Assembly: GCA_947253655.1 (NCBI GenBank)
Contig: CAMYAE010000002.1
Location: 1-64,000, forward strand
Source: an uncultured Bacteroidales bacterium
Lineage (GTDB): Bacteria; Bacteroidota; Bacteroidia; Bacteroidales; UBA932
DNA length: 64,000 nucleotides
Direction: 5' to 3'
Both the position numbers and the translations under genes were made by a program. Every line of letters begins with the position of its first letter. The first letter of the stretch is position 1. The notes under the pieces were generated by a model. It saw nothing but the letters and a program-made list of their open reading frames with translations. It was not told the DNA's origin and ran no database searches. Of this stretch, positions 17,275 through 26,241 are shown piece by piece.

Positions 17275-19818
17275 TCAGTCAAATGTGACAATGGTCACCC
17301 CTGTCCCTCCAAGTTGCAGCTGCTCGTCTTTAACGGAGGCTACACCGGGAATTGTCTTCAAAAATTTCTGAAGCTCAATTCTGAGTGCCCCCGTGCCTTT
17401 CCCGTGAATAATTCTCACAGAAGACATATCTAACATAATCGCATCGTCCACGAAATGCATCACTTTGTCAAGAGCGTCATTCACCCTTTCTCCTCTGACA
17501 TCTATTTCAGGCTTGAAATTCAGTTTGCGTTCCCTAATCGATTCATCCTCAACTCTTGTGACTACCGGCCTTTCGATTTCTCTCACTGCATTCTTGAATT
17601 CGTTAGAGGTTATTCTCTCCACCCTGTCCAAAGGCATCTTGCTGCTTATATTGCCGATGATTACAGTCACGGCCTTATTTGAAACCACCGACACCTCTCC
17701 GACCATTCCGTTTAATTTCACCCTGACCTTTTCTCCGACTTTAAGAGGAGCATTACGGAAAGCCTCTTCCCTCCGCCTTTCAGCCTCAAGCCTTGAGGCT
17801 TCCTCCTTTTCCTTTTCATCCGCCTTTTTTATTTTCCTTGCCAGGCGTCTCTCATCCCTCTCTTTCAGCTTCTTAAGCTTTTCTTCTATATACAGATCCC
17901 TTTCGGCCTTTTCCTGAAGTTTCTTGTCGGAAAGAGCACTCATGAAGTTCTGAAGTTCTTTTCTGGCTTCTTTGGTCTTCTCTTTGTCGGCCTGTGACTC
18001 TTTGATTGACCTTATCGTGTTTTCAACCTGCCGGTTGGCGCCTTTTACTATTTCCTCCGCCTCTTTCTTGGCCTCGTCTATTATGTCTTTCTTGAGCTTC
18101 TTTATCCCCTCCAATTCTTTCTGGTATTTGCCGGTAATGTTTTCCAGAGTCTTATCGGTATTGCGGATCCTCTGCAGCTTTTCATCCAGAGCTATTCTGT
18201 TACGGGCTATCTTCCTTAGATTTCGTTCTATACCGACAAATTCCTCTCCAGCCCTCGTCTCTGCATCTTTGACAATATTCTCCGGCAATCCTATTTTTCT
18301 CGCCAATTCAAAAGCAAAAGAGTTGCCCGGCAGACCGATTTCTAATTGGAATAATGGCTCGATGTTCTTGGCATCAAATCTCATGGCACCGTTTATCACA
18401 CCCGTATCGGCTCCGGAGGCATATAGTTTCAAATTTGTGTAGTGGGTCGTAATAACTCCGTAGACTCCCCTCTTGTCCAATTCGTTCAGAATGGCTTCAG
18501 CAATCGCTCCTCCTGCTGCAGGTTCTGTTCCGGAGCCGAATTCATCAATTAGCACGAGAGTCTTGTCGTCGGAATGTTTTAGCACCTCTTTCATCTCTTC
18601 CAAAAAAGAGCTGTAGGTGCTCAAGTCGTTGTCAATAGACTGCCCATCGCCTATATCGACCATAATACGGTCAAATACAGTCATTTCCGATGTCTCGGAG
18701 GTGGGAATGAGCATTCCCCATTGGAACATATATTGAAGCAGACCTACCGTCTTGAGGCACACCGATTTGCCACCGGCGTTAGGGCCGGATATCAAAAGTA
18801 TATGCTTCTTTGGGGTAAGCGTCACGCTCAGAGGTACGATTTTTTTGCCTTCTTTCTTCAAGGCTTTTTCAAGCAAAGGATGCCTTGCCTTTCTGAGATT
18901 CATCTCTCCGTTTTCGGATATCAGAGGCATTCCGGCTATATAGTCAAGGGCGGTTTGTGCCTTTGCCATAATAAAATCCAGTTCGCAAAGGCATTCGGCT
19001 CCTGATAGCAATTCGGGTATATAAGGCCTTAAGAATTCGCTGAATTCCGATAATATCCTGAAAATTTCCCTGTTCTCGGAAAAATGCAGTTCGCTTATTT
19101 CATTTTCCAGTTCAACCACTTCGGCCGGTTCGATGAAAGTGGTCTTGCCGGAGGCAGACTCGTCATATATAAATCCCTGGATTTTGCGTTTGTTGGCAGA
19201 ATTTACGGGGATCAGCATCTTGCCGTCCCTGATAGAAATTCCGGCATCAGCCTCAACAATTCCCTCCTGCTGTGCTTTTTTCAGGATTATTGAAATCCGT
19301 TTTGATATGGCCCCCTCTTTCTCTTTCAGAGTTTTCCGGATTTCGTACAGCAAATCCGAGGCAGTGTCCTTTACGTTGCCGAATTTATCAAGAATGGAAT
19401 CTATTCTGCGGCCTACTTCCGGAAAGACTGTTATTGGAGCCGTCATCTTCTTGAGGTTAGGATATATGCCATCTTTTATGCCGGAGAAGAACAACGTTAT
19501 TTTGCGGAGCGTGTCCAGCATTGTCCTTAGCTTCCCTAAAGAGAGCAGGTCGATGTTGGACCCCGGAGCCTCAAGAACTTTTAGAAAAGCCGTGCAGTCG
19601 ATATAGCCATTGGAAGGAAAAGCGTCCTCAAACATTACTATCAGACGCATTTCATCGGTAAGCAGCAGCCGCTTGTTTATCTCGTCCGGATTTATGGAGA
19701 ATTCCTCATTTTCGACCCTCAATGCTGCATATTCAGTGCTGCACCTGTCGGAAATCGACTTTCTGACCCTGTCGAATCCTAATTTCGCCTCTAACCTTTT
19801 ATTTCTGTCCTCCTCCAT
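17275..19818 (-). CDS. mutS2: Endonuclease MutS2
   Basis: The 847-residue protein has the MutS-type ATPase (Walker A GPNAGGKSV near residue 345, ST/Walker B VLIDEFGSGTEP), a long charged coiled coil (about 520-690) and a C-terminal Smr nuclease domain with IDVRGERVNDAL and IIHGKGTGALR. It lacks the mismatch-recognition N-terminal domain of MutS1. Members act on recombination intermediates or on collided ribosomes. Its stop lies 42 bases before yraN; cdaA ends 45 bases upstream, so the genes probably form one minus-strand unit. Confidence 0.96.
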   Translation of the reverse strand: MEEDRNKRLEAKLGFDRVRKSISDRCSTEYAALRVENEEFSINPDEINKRLLLTDEMRLIVMFEDAFPSNGYIDCTAFLKVLEAPGSNIDLLSLGKLRTMLDTLRKITLFFSGIKDGIYPNLKKMTAPITVFPEVGRRIDSILDKFGNVKDTASDLLYEIRKTLKEKEGAISKRISIILKKAQQEGIVEADAGISIRDGKMLIPVNSANKRKIQGFIYDESASGKTTFIEPAEVVELENEISELHFSENREIFRILSEFSEFLRPYIPELLSGAECLCELDFIMAKAQTALDYIAGMPLISENGEMNLRKARHPLLEKALKKEGKKIVPLSVTLTPKKHILLISGPNAGGKSVCLKTVGLLQYMFQWGMLIPTSETSEMTVFDRIMVDIGDGQSIDNDLSTYSSFLEEMKEVLKHSDDKTLVLIDEFGSGTEPAAGGAIAEAILNELDKRGVYGVITTHYTNLKLYASGADTGVINGAMRFDAKNIEPLFQLEIGLPGNSFAFELARKIGLPENIVKDAETRAGEEFVGIERNLRKIARNRIALDEKLQRIRNTDKTLENITGKYQKELEGIKKLKKDIIDEAKKEAEEIVKGANRQVENTIRSIKESQADKEKTKEARKELQNFMSALSDKKLQEKAERDLYIEEKLKKLKERDERRLARKIKKADEKEKEEASRLEAERRREEAFRNAPLKVGEKVRVKLNGMVGEVSVVSNKAVTVIIGNISSKMPLDRVERITSNEFKNAVREIERPVVTRVEDESIRERKLNFKPEIDVRGERVNDALDKVMHFVDDAIMLDMSSVRIIHGKGTGALRIELQKFLKTIPGVASVKDEQLQLGGTGVTIVTFD

Positions 19819-19863
19819 ACAAATTCTATCTTGTGCCGCTGTTTGTATATTTTCGCAGCCTCT

Positions 19864-20688
19864 CTATACTGTGTCGCTGTTCTCTTTTGACAGTGCGGCC
19901 CCTAACAGCAATTTCAACTCATTCAGATTTGAGACCCTTGTCAGAGTTCCTTGTTTCACAAATGAGACATGACCGGTCTCCTCAGACACCACAATCACAT
20001 CTACATCAGTTTCCTCGGAAATACCTATTGCCGCTTTATGCCTCATTCCGAATCTTGCAGGAATATCCGTCTTGGAAGTAATCGGAAGTGTGCACCTTGC
20101 CGCCACAATCCTTCCTCCGCTGATAATCACAGCTCCGTCATGCAAAGGCGAGTTCTTGAAAAACAAGTTCAGCAGCAGTCTTCGGCTCACCAAGGCATCT
20201 ATCTTGTCGCCGGTGCTTATTATATAATTAAGGTTGATTTCATGGGCTATGACTATAAGGGCCCCTGTCTTCTGTTCGGACATTGTGCGACAAGCCTCGG
20301 TAATTTCATTTACCGTAGAGTTGTCCATTGTACCCTCCTTGAGGCCGAGAATGCTGTTGATAAAACTCCTTGTCTTAGAGCCTATTTTAGCTCTTGCCCC
20401 AAACCTCATCATAAAATGCCTTATTTCCGGCTGGAAAATGACTATCAGTGCCAGCACTCCGACGTCGATAAAGGTATTCACCAACTTGCTCATCATCTTC
20501 ATGTGGAAGGCGTCAACAACGACCATAACGACATAAATGAATATAATCGTAAGGAAAATATTCATCGCTGCCGAATCTTTAATCCACCTGAAAACAAAGA
20601 ATATTATGAGGGCAACCAGGAATATATCGAGGATGTCCGTAAATGAAAGGTCAAGAAAGCCGAAAATTGCCAGCAGCATCGAATTCAT
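19864..20688 (-). CDS. cdaA: Diadenylate cyclase (CdaA type)
   Basis: The enzyme makes the second messenger c-di-AMP from two ATP. The 274-residue protein has three N-terminal membrane helices (residues 15-85) and the DAC domain with LHDGAVII (DGA at 184-186) and RFGMRHKAAIG (216-218). Most relatives read GTRHRAA at the second site, so Thr to Met and Arg to Lys are notable; Lys may still hold the phosphate. No cdaR or glmM lies beside it. A -7 element TATCTTTG on the minus strand (20697-20704) is 9 bases before the start. Confidence 0.93.
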   Translation of the reverse strand: MNSMLLAIFGFLDLSFTDILDIFLVALIIFFVFRWIKDSAAMNIFLTIIFIYVVMVVVDAFHMKMMSKLVNTFIDVGVLALIVIFQPEIRHFMMRFGARAKIGSKTRSFINSILGLKEGTMDNSTVNEITEACRTMSEQKTGALIVIAHEINLNYIISTGDKIDALVSRRLLLNLFFKNSPLHDGAVIISGGRIVAARCTLPITSKTDIPARFGMRHKAAIGISEETDVDVIVVSEETGHVSFVKQGTLTRVSNLNELKLLLGAALSKENSDTV

Positions 20689-20696
20689 GTTTTACA

Positions 20697-20704
20697 CAAA
20701 GATA
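20697..20704 (-). promoter_or_regulatory. -7 element for cdaA
   Basis: TATCTTTG on the minus strand, a perfect TAnnTTTG, close to the cdaA start at 20688. The -33 region is weak, and a very short leader would result. Confidence 0.45.
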
Positions 20705-20794
20705 ATTAAAATTTCCACCTTTTAATCAGTCAGTAGATTCAGCCCAATCGTTGCACTTCTATCTTGACATTATCGGCCTGATTAAATATAGCCC

Positions 20795-22120
20795 TTATCT
20801 TGCATCAAACTCTTTTCTGTCGTAAACCGACCCGTTATCAATATTGTAGACAATAATCTGAAGCTTGTTATTCACTACTTTACCTTCAATCAGAGAATTG
20901 AACCTTCCCTCTCCGCCTGCTGAAGGACCTCCGCCAACCATCTGAGCCCATTTATGATTGTTGTCAGGCGCATCGAAACGGTACTTGTGGGTGTGTCCGC
21001 ACACGATTAACTGGCAACCAACTTTTTCGAGCATAGGAAGCCACATTTCTCCACAATCCTTTTGCCACATCGCAAAATCTTCGGAATACCTTGGATCTGT
21101 GTCATTTGGGTGTATATTGCCCGGATTGGCTTTAGGATTGGTATCGAAAAGAGGAATATGGCAGAAAGCTACGATAAACGGTGCGGATTTTATCTCCTTG
21201 CGTCTTAAAACATCTTTCAGCCATAATGTCTGAGCTTCCCTATAGGCTTTGCTGTTGAATAGGCCGGCAAAAAGCGGATTTTCATCCACCTTGTCTTCAG
21301 CTGTATCCAACCCTATTAAGGCAATATCGCCCATTCTCACTGCGAAGTTTCTGCCAAGATCCCAGTCCCTTGACGAGCGCTCTTCAGGTTGGCGGAACAT
21401 CCAGATTCTCTCTAAGCGCCTGTTTGCCAAGCCCCTTGAATCGTGATTGCCCGGGCACAGCAGATATGGGATCTCCGATGCATAGCCAATAGTGTCCACC
21501 GGTGGGGTAAGGAACGTCTTTTTCTGGTCATCAATCGTAGTCGCCTGGTCACTGGTGTCGCCGTTCCATATTACGCATGAAGGGGACAGTTCTGCAATTT
21601 TTCTCACGGCATTTCCAAAGGGAATCCATTTGTTATGGGTATCATTTATTACACAGAAATGGCTTTTGGCTTGCTTGCCGGCAGTCGTAAAACTATAAAT
21701 CTTATGATCTTCCTCATTGCCGATAATGCTCATCTTATGGCCATGTACATATTTTATTCTGTCTGCCCCAATCCTGTAATAGTATTTAGTAGCAGGTTTA
21801 AGTCCGTTAAGCCGCACCAACATAACCTTGTCGTTCATATCGGTAACCCTGTAGCCACCGCATTTCACAGTAGTTGCATCCGACATATCCGGCTTTGTTG
21901 ACCATTTCACATATCCATTTGCTAAATCATTGACTGCAAAGGCAATACCTATAGATGTTTCGGCATAATTCTGAAGAAAAGGGGCAGATGCTATCAGAGG
22001 CATCCCGGTCCTGTCAATGTTCTTCAAATTATCCGTTTTTTGAGTTGCTGATGCTATTTCAGGCATTGTGGCAGATGCCGCAATCACAGCTGCATTTTTT
22101 AGAAAATTCCTTCTGTCCAT
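20795..22120 (-). CDS. Metallophosphoesterase, purple acid phosphatase-like, with Tat-type signal
   Basis: The 441-residue protein begins MDRRNFLKN followed by an alanine-rich stretch, which fits a twin-arginine signal. Residues 45-150 form a fibronectin-like N-terminal domain as in purple acid phosphatases (YVKWSTKPDMSD, KPATKYYYRIG). The calcineurin-like domain follows with the metal-ligand motifs CVINDTHNK, IWNGDTSDQ, CPGNHDSRG, AFCHIPLFD and CGHTHKYRF. Substrate is unknown; phosphomonoester or diester hydrolysis outside the cytoplasm is expected. The -7 element TATATTTG (minus strand, 22150-22157) lies 30 bases upstream. Confidence 0.9.
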   Translation of the reverse strand: MDRRNFLKNAAVIAASATMPEIASATQKTDNLKNIDRTGMPLIASAPFLQNYAETSIGIAFAVNDLANGYVKWSTKPDMSDATTVKCGGYRVTDMNDKVMLVRLNGLKPATKYYYRIGADRIKYVHGHKMSIIGNEEDHKIYSFTTAGKQAKSHFCVINDTHNKWIPFGNAVRKIAELSPSCVIWNGDTSDQATTIDDQKKTFLTPPVDTIGYASEIPYLLCPGNHDSRGLANRRLERIWMFRQPEERSSRDWDLGRNFAVRMGDIALIGLDTAEDKVDENPLFAGLFNSKAYREAQTLWLKDVLRRKEIKSAPFIVAFCHIPLFDTNPKANPGNIHPNDTDPRYSEDFAMWQKDCGEMWLPMLEKVGCQLIVCGHTHKYRFDAPDNNHKWAQMVGGGPSAGGEGRFNSLIEGKVVNNKLQIIVYNIDNGSVYDRKEFDAR

Positions 22121-22444
22121 AATTAGATTTATAATAATCCTTAAATATACAAATATATTTTAATATCGACTTCAATTTGTCTTCTGAAACGGCGAGTATA
22201 GAGTCAACAGCTCATAAAATTGAATTTTTACATCTTGGTACTGCCGAATTGAGCAGCACTCTATAACTATCAAAAGGCCGAGATAATGATAACCAACATA
22301 ATATAGCACATTATATAATGGATTTTGACGCTTCGGCGGATTGAAATTTCTACGTCGCACTTGCTTGTTGCCATTATTTATTTTTATTCCGTCACCGGTT
22401 ATTGATAAATTATTTCTATATTTATTTTTCAAGACAATTTGAAT
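22121..22444. other. 324-bp AT-rich spacer between divergent genes
   Basis: It carries the -7 element TATATTTG of the minus-strand phosphoesterase (22150-22157). The rest shows no convincing gene. A minus-strand open frame (22172-22432) starts only with TTG and has low-complexity, tyrosine/asparagine-rich content, so I do not call it. Confidence 0.5.
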
Positions 22445-23860
22445 ATGGAAATAGCAATATCATTTATAGCCGGACTTCTCCTTTCAGCACTGATTGCGTT
22501 TTTTATATCCCGATATATAGTCAAAACTAAAGTCAGACAATCGGAAGACGCCGTAAAGTCGAAGACAGAGGCGTTCTATCAGGTAGAGCAGGCGAAATTG
22601 GAGTCGGATTTGTCGCATTCAATAGCCAAGACCGAGGAATTGGTGGCTGAATTGGATAGCGTTAAGGCTGAGGCTGCAAAGGCAATCGAAGATACTAAAT
22701 CAGATTTGCAAAGGAGATACGACGATGACCTGAAAAGGCGGGATGAGACTCATAAAGAGGCAATGGAGGCATTACAGGCCAAGTTTGATGAGACAATTGC
22801 CAAGATCAGCGAGCAGATGAAGTCGGAGACGGCGGAGATGCTTAAAACTCGGCAGAAAGAGTTCTCGGAGAGCAGCAATACGAGCATAGGCCGGATTGTG
22901 GATCCGCTTAAAGAGAATATTGAGAACCTTAAAAAGGTTATGGAGGCCGGCAACAAGGAACAGGCTGAACGTAGCGGAGAAATGCGTGCTAATATCGAAA
23001 ATCTTCTGAAGCATAGCGAGGCCGCGAAAAAGAGTGCTGACGAGCTTGCAGCCGCTTTCAAGCACGGCAACAAGATGCAGGGAGACTGGGGCGAAACTAT
23101 ATTGGAGGAACTACTTGCCGCTCAAGGGCTTACCAAAGGAGTTCATTTCGACACCCAGGCCGTGATAACAGATATAGACGGCAAGCCTGTCCAAGGACCT
23201 ACCGGAGGCGTCATGAGGCCGGATGTAATACTTCACCTTGACGAAAGACGGGAGGTAATAATTGACTCGAAGGTATCTATGGCGGCTTATGTGGATTACG
23301 TGAACGCCGAAAATGAGACCGACAGGCAGATCTATCTGAAAGCCCATATCGACAGTATCAAAAGACATATCAAGGAATTGTCGGCAAAAGATTATTCCGG
23401 CTATGTGAAAAGCCCGAAAGTTTCAGCAGGATATGTTATAATGTTCGTACCAAATGTCGGAGCCCTTTGGCTGGCTTTGAATGCGGAACCGGATTTGTGG
23501 AGGAGGGCGGCTGATGCCAATGTCTATATGGCTGATGAGCAAAGCCTTTACGGGGCTTTGAAAATTGTCAGGCTGACATGGACCCAGGTGGCTCAGGCCC
23601 AAAATCACGAAAAGGTCTATGAGCTTGCAAATGAAATGATTGACAGGGTCGGACAGTTCATGGAGAGATATGAGGCGATGGGTAAGGCCTTGGAAAGGGC
23701 TCAGACTGAATATGATAATGGAATGCGCAAGCTTGCTCCGCAGGGACAGAGTATTATAAGTACTTCCAAAAAGCTTATCCGGCTTGGTGCAAAGAACAGT
23801 GACCGACATCCCGTAAAGGGCCTCGTGGACATTGATGACATCCCCGGGCTTGAGGAATAA
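22445..23860 (+). CDS. rmuC: DNA recombination protein RmuC
   Basis: The 471-residue protein has one N-terminal membrane helix (residues 3-22), a coiled coil (30-200) and the RmuC core (about 200-420) with MQGDWGETILEELLAAQGL, DVILHLDERREVIIDSKVS and GYVIMFVPNVGALWLAL. Homologues limit DNA inversions at short inverted repeats, and the core resembles restriction-type nucleases. The ATG at 22445 is chosen over an upstream TTG. A bidirectional terminator lies 125 bases after the stop, shared with the convergent tRNA-Ser gene. Confidence 0.95.
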   Translation: MEIAISFIAGLLLSALIAFFISRYIVKTKVRQSEDAVKSKTEAFYQVEQAKLESDLSHSIAKTEELVAELDSVKAEAAKAIEDTKSDLQRRYDDDLKRRDETHKEAMEALQAKFDETIAKISEQMKSETAEMLKTRQKEFSESSNTSIGRIVDPLKENIENLKKVMEAGNKEQAERSGEMRANIENLLKHSEAAKKSADELAAAFKHGNKMQGDWGETILEELLAAQGLTKGVHFDTQAVITDIDGKPVQGPTGGVMRPDVILHLDERREVIIDSKVSMAAYVDYVNAENETDRQIYLKAHIDSIKRHIKELSAKDYSGYVKSPKVSAGYVIMFVPNVGALWLALNAEPDLWRRAADANVYMADEQSLYGALKIVRLTWTQVAQAQNHEKVYELANEMIDRVGQFMERYEAMGKALERAQTEYDNGMRKLAPQGQSIISTSKKLIRLGAKNSDRHPVKGLVDIDDIPGLEE

Positions 23861-23985
23861 ATCGTACCACTCGTCGCGGGTTAGTGCATCAGAAAGCCCG
23901 GTCGATTTCGCGACCGTCCTCTCCTAGATTTCGCCGCTCGTGCTCCGACATCTCGCTCCGCCTGCGGCGGGCTTTACAAAACGGA

Positions 23986-24030
23986 AAAGAGAAAACAGCG
24001 TTCAAGTGAACTTGACGCTGTTTTCTCTTT
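23986..24030. terminator. Bidirectional terminator (rmuC / tRNA-Ser)
   Basis: Arms 23986-24000 and 24016-24030 pair perfectly over 15 bp (AAAGAGAAAACAGCG and its complement), and the stem goes on for five more pairs around a TGAA loop. Thymine-rich tracts follow on both strands. It lies between convergent rmuC and tRNA-Ser. Confidence 0.9.
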
Positions 24031-24039
24031 CTCGTTTTG

Positions 24040-24126
24040 CGGAGAGGACGAGATTCGAACTCGTGATACGGTTACCCGTATGCAGGTTTAGCAAACCTGT
24101 GGATTCAGCCACTCTCCCACCTCTCC
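24040..24126 (-). tRNA. tRNA-Ser (anticodon GCU)
   Basis: On the minus strand the 87-base sequence folds into a class II tRNA: acceptor GGAGAGG paired with CCTCTCC, an anticodon arm CAGGT-TTGCTAA-ACCTG with anticodon GCT, a long variable arm (TACGG-GTAA-CCGTA), and a T arm containing GTTCGAATC. The 3' CCA is not encoded. It reads serine codons AGC and AGU. The -7 element TATATTTG (24152-24159) lies just upstream and the strong hairpin at 23986-24030 terminates it. Confidence 0.97.
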
Positions 24127-24151
24127 TGAGGCCTTTTTGGCTTATGGATTA

Positions 24152-24181
24152 CAAATATACGACTTTTTTCATAATAACAAT
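24152..24181 (-). promoter_or_regulatory. Promoter of tRNA-Ser
   Basis: On the minus strand ATTG (24181-24178) and TATATTTG (24159-24152) are separated by 18 bp. Transcription would begin roughly 20 bases before the mature tRNA. Confidence 0.5.
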
Positions 24182-24363
24182 ACCGTTAGCAACAATTCTC
24201 TCATTTGCTTTTGGATTACCGATGCCATAGACCATTAAGTTTACAAAGTGCCACGGCTAAAGTATTCACAAGCGGAAGCGTCCGGTCTGTTATATGACGG
24301 CAATACAAGGAATCTGCCGAGTGCATATCAGATGCACATTGTAGCAATTCAGAGGCTATGCAA

Positions 24364-24406
24364 GAACAAAAAAGTATGTGCCAAAAAACAATATGACACA
24401 TACTTT
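24364..24406 (-). terminator. Terminator of the OmpA/TPR-type lipoprotein gene
   Basis: Arms 24371-24380 and 24397-24406 (AAAGTATGTG and its complement) enclose a 16-base loop. On the minus strand the stem is followed by a T-rich run (24370-24364). It is about 75 bases behind the stop of the 24479 gene. Confidence 0.75.
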
Positions 24407-24478
24407 GTTTGTCGGACAGCCGGAAATCCGGCAACGTCCTTCTTCGTAGGCGGCAAATGCTGCACGCCTGAAAGTATA

Positions 24479-26116
24479 TTACCTGAACTGAGCGAACTCT
24501 ACGTCGTTCTCAGCCTTCTGAGAGAATTTCTTCACCTTCTTTGCCATATCCAGATATTTAGCGACATTCTCCGCATCGCCCTTGCGTGCATAAATCACAG
24601 CACGGAGATAGTTAGAATGAGGGCACTTGCAGGTAAGGGCCTCTAAAGCCTTGTCCGGATTGTTCACAAGAACCTGGGCGAGGGCGGCATTGAAGCCTTT
24701 CTTGCCGGCGTATGCGGCAGCAGCTGCCTCATAATTGCCTGTCATGATATCAACAAGACCCTGATTCTCCTTTGCGGCATCTGTACCTGATTTTCTGAAC
24801 AACTGTGAAGCTGCTGCATAATCGCCCTTAAGGAGAGCGATTGCCCCGTTGGCATTGTCCAGGTCAGCACCCGTTTCTTTAACCTTACCGAAAGCTTCGG
24901 CAGCCTTGTCCGTCTCGCCTTTTGCGAGATATACTGTTCCAAGGTTGAACTGGGCCCTGTCACTGTTGTATTTCTCAATAGCCTTCTTGTAGATGCTAAT
25001 CTTGTCGTCTGACTTCTTTGCAAGCGTAGCCGCACGAAGAAGAGCCTCTTCGTCAAGAATGTCTATATTGTCGTTTACGAGTTGCCTGAGCTCCTCTGAT
25101 GTATAGTTCTTGTATTCAACGTTGGCAATAAATCTTGCACGACGGAGTTCCGGAAGTATACCGCTCTTGAGAGAAGTATAGATTTCGGACATATTCTTGA
25201 TTTCGCTCTCGCGTACAGCAGGATCGCTGTACATGTTCAGAACTCTGAGGATGAGGTCTTTATCTTCAATGTTGGATTTGGAAACCAGCTCCTGGAAGCC
25301 TTCCCAGTCCTGACCTACGCTCTTGACGGTTGTCTCGGCAACCTCTTTACCTTTTGTTACCTTGCCAAAAGCCTTGTCAGCCGTCTCGGAACGTTTCTGT
25401 GAAAGTTTTGCGTTAAGCTTTTCACCTCCGTCCGGTGATGCGTAAGCCACAACCTCGGTACATGTAAGTGTCTTTCTTTCATTATTCTTAATTTCATCAA
25501 GAGCTGCCTGGAAATCTTTGATAGACTGCGATTTAAGTTCTGAATTATTGACTGATGCAGAGTTGATGCTATAAAGAATCTGTCCTTCGGCCGTCTGTTT
25601 GATTACCTGCTGGTAGTTGTCCCCGCGTACCGGCACGACACCTTCAAGCTCTGCGAGCATATATGTGGTATTGCAGCCGTCAGCAACTTTCTTAACAGGC
25701 AGATTTACCGACTTGTTCTTGTATTTGGCCACACCTCTGAGTTCAAGATGAGCTTTTTCCATACCCTCTACGTAGTCGAAATGCACGGTCTCCTTAATTG
25801 TCTGGCCGTCTGATGAAACGACCTTGTAGTTATCTTTTACTTTTTCACCCTGATATACAAAAGGTTTCATTTTGGCTTCACCGCCCTCATAAACCAACAC
25901 AGGAGTTACTTCAAGAATTGCCTTAGGATGGAAATAGTCCTTAGGATAAGTTGCAGAAACAGTTGCATCAACTTGACCTGCAACTACTTCCAACACTGCC
26001 GGATCACAGGTTACCTTCACGTTCTCGGCCATTTCCGCCATTTTGGAAACGGAAGAACAACCTACTGTTGCAAGCCCGATAAGAGTGGCTGCAAAAATTT
26101 TAAAACCAGTTTTCAT
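24479..26116 (-). CDS. Lipoprotein with OmpA-like region and TPR repeats
   Basis: The 545-residue product has a lipoprotein signal (IGLATVGCSS, Cys20). Residues 25-180 form a beta-rich part (LEVVAGQVDATVSATYPKDYF), residues 180-300 resemble an OmpA-like domain (ILYSINSASVNNSELKS, then VVAYASPDGGEKLNAKLSQKRSE), and residues 355-540 contain TPR-like units (RAQFNLGTVYLAKGETDKAAEAFGKV, then GAIALLKGDYAAA). Similar secreted proteins are common and abundant in Bacteroidales, attached to the envelope and probably contacting peptidoglycan. It is monocistronic, with its own terminator; the divergent gene is the sigma-54 activator. Confidence 0.85.
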   Translation of the reverse strand: MKTGFKIFAATLIGLATVGCSSVSKMAEMAENVKVTCDPAVLEVVAGQVDATVSATYPKDYFHPKAILEVTPVLVYEGGEAKMKPFVYQGEKVKDNYKVVSSDGQTIKETVHFDYVEGMEKAHLELRGVAKYKNKSVNLPVKKVADGCNTTYMLAELEGVVPVRGDNYQQVIKQTAEGQILYSINSASVNNSELKSQSIKDFQAALDEIKNNERKTLTCTEVVAYASPDGGEKLNAKLSQKRSETADKAFGKVTKGKEVAETTVKSVGQDWEGFQELVSKSNIEDKDLILRVLNMYSDPAVRESEIKNMSEIYTSLKSGILPELRRARFIANVEYKNYTSEELRQLVNDNIDILDEEALLRAATLAKKSDDKISIYKKAIEKYNSDRAQFNLGTVYLAKGETDKAAEAFGKVKETGADLDNANGAIALLKGDYAAASQLFRKSGTDAAKENQGLVDIMTGNYEAAAAAYAGKKGFNAALAQVLVNNPDKALEALTCKCPHSNYLRAVIYARKGDAENVAKYLDMAKKVKKFSQKAENDVEFAQFR

Positions 26117-26226
26117 AATATGTTTTTTTAAAATTGTTGTAAAAATCTATGTCTTTTAGTGCGTGTTGCCACACGCAAATATAATAAAAATTCAACACTA
26201 CCTTATAATTATATGAAGCCTTTTGT

Positions 26227-26234
26227 TAACTTTG
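26227..26234 (+). promoter_or_regulatory. -7 element before the sigma-54 activator
   Basis: TAACTTTG at 26227-26234 is a perfect TAnnTTTG and ends only 7 bases before the ATG at 26242, so the transcript would be nearly leaderless. The -33 region (TATA) is weak. Confidence 0.5.
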
Positions 26235-26241
26235 TAACATT

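Larger units (their letters stand above)
24127..24478. other. 352-bp spacer: tRNA promoter and terminator of the lipoprotein gene
   Basis: No gene is supported. It contains the tRNA-Ser promoter at one end and the terminator at 24371-24406 at the other, plus a small dyad GCCGGAAATCCGGC near 24420. The middle (24185-24360) holds nothing I can identify. Confidence 0.5.

Noticed and set aside
22172..22432. 86-residue minus-strand open frame in the spacer before rmuC
   Set aside because: It starts only with TTG, has low-complexity content, and overlaps the phosphoesterase upstream region; no family is recognisable.
23861..23985. GC-rich stretch behind rmuC with AAAGCCCG and CGGGCTTT about 70 bases apart
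   Set aside because: The pairing is too distant to be a convincing terminator and no known RNA fits; I only note it.
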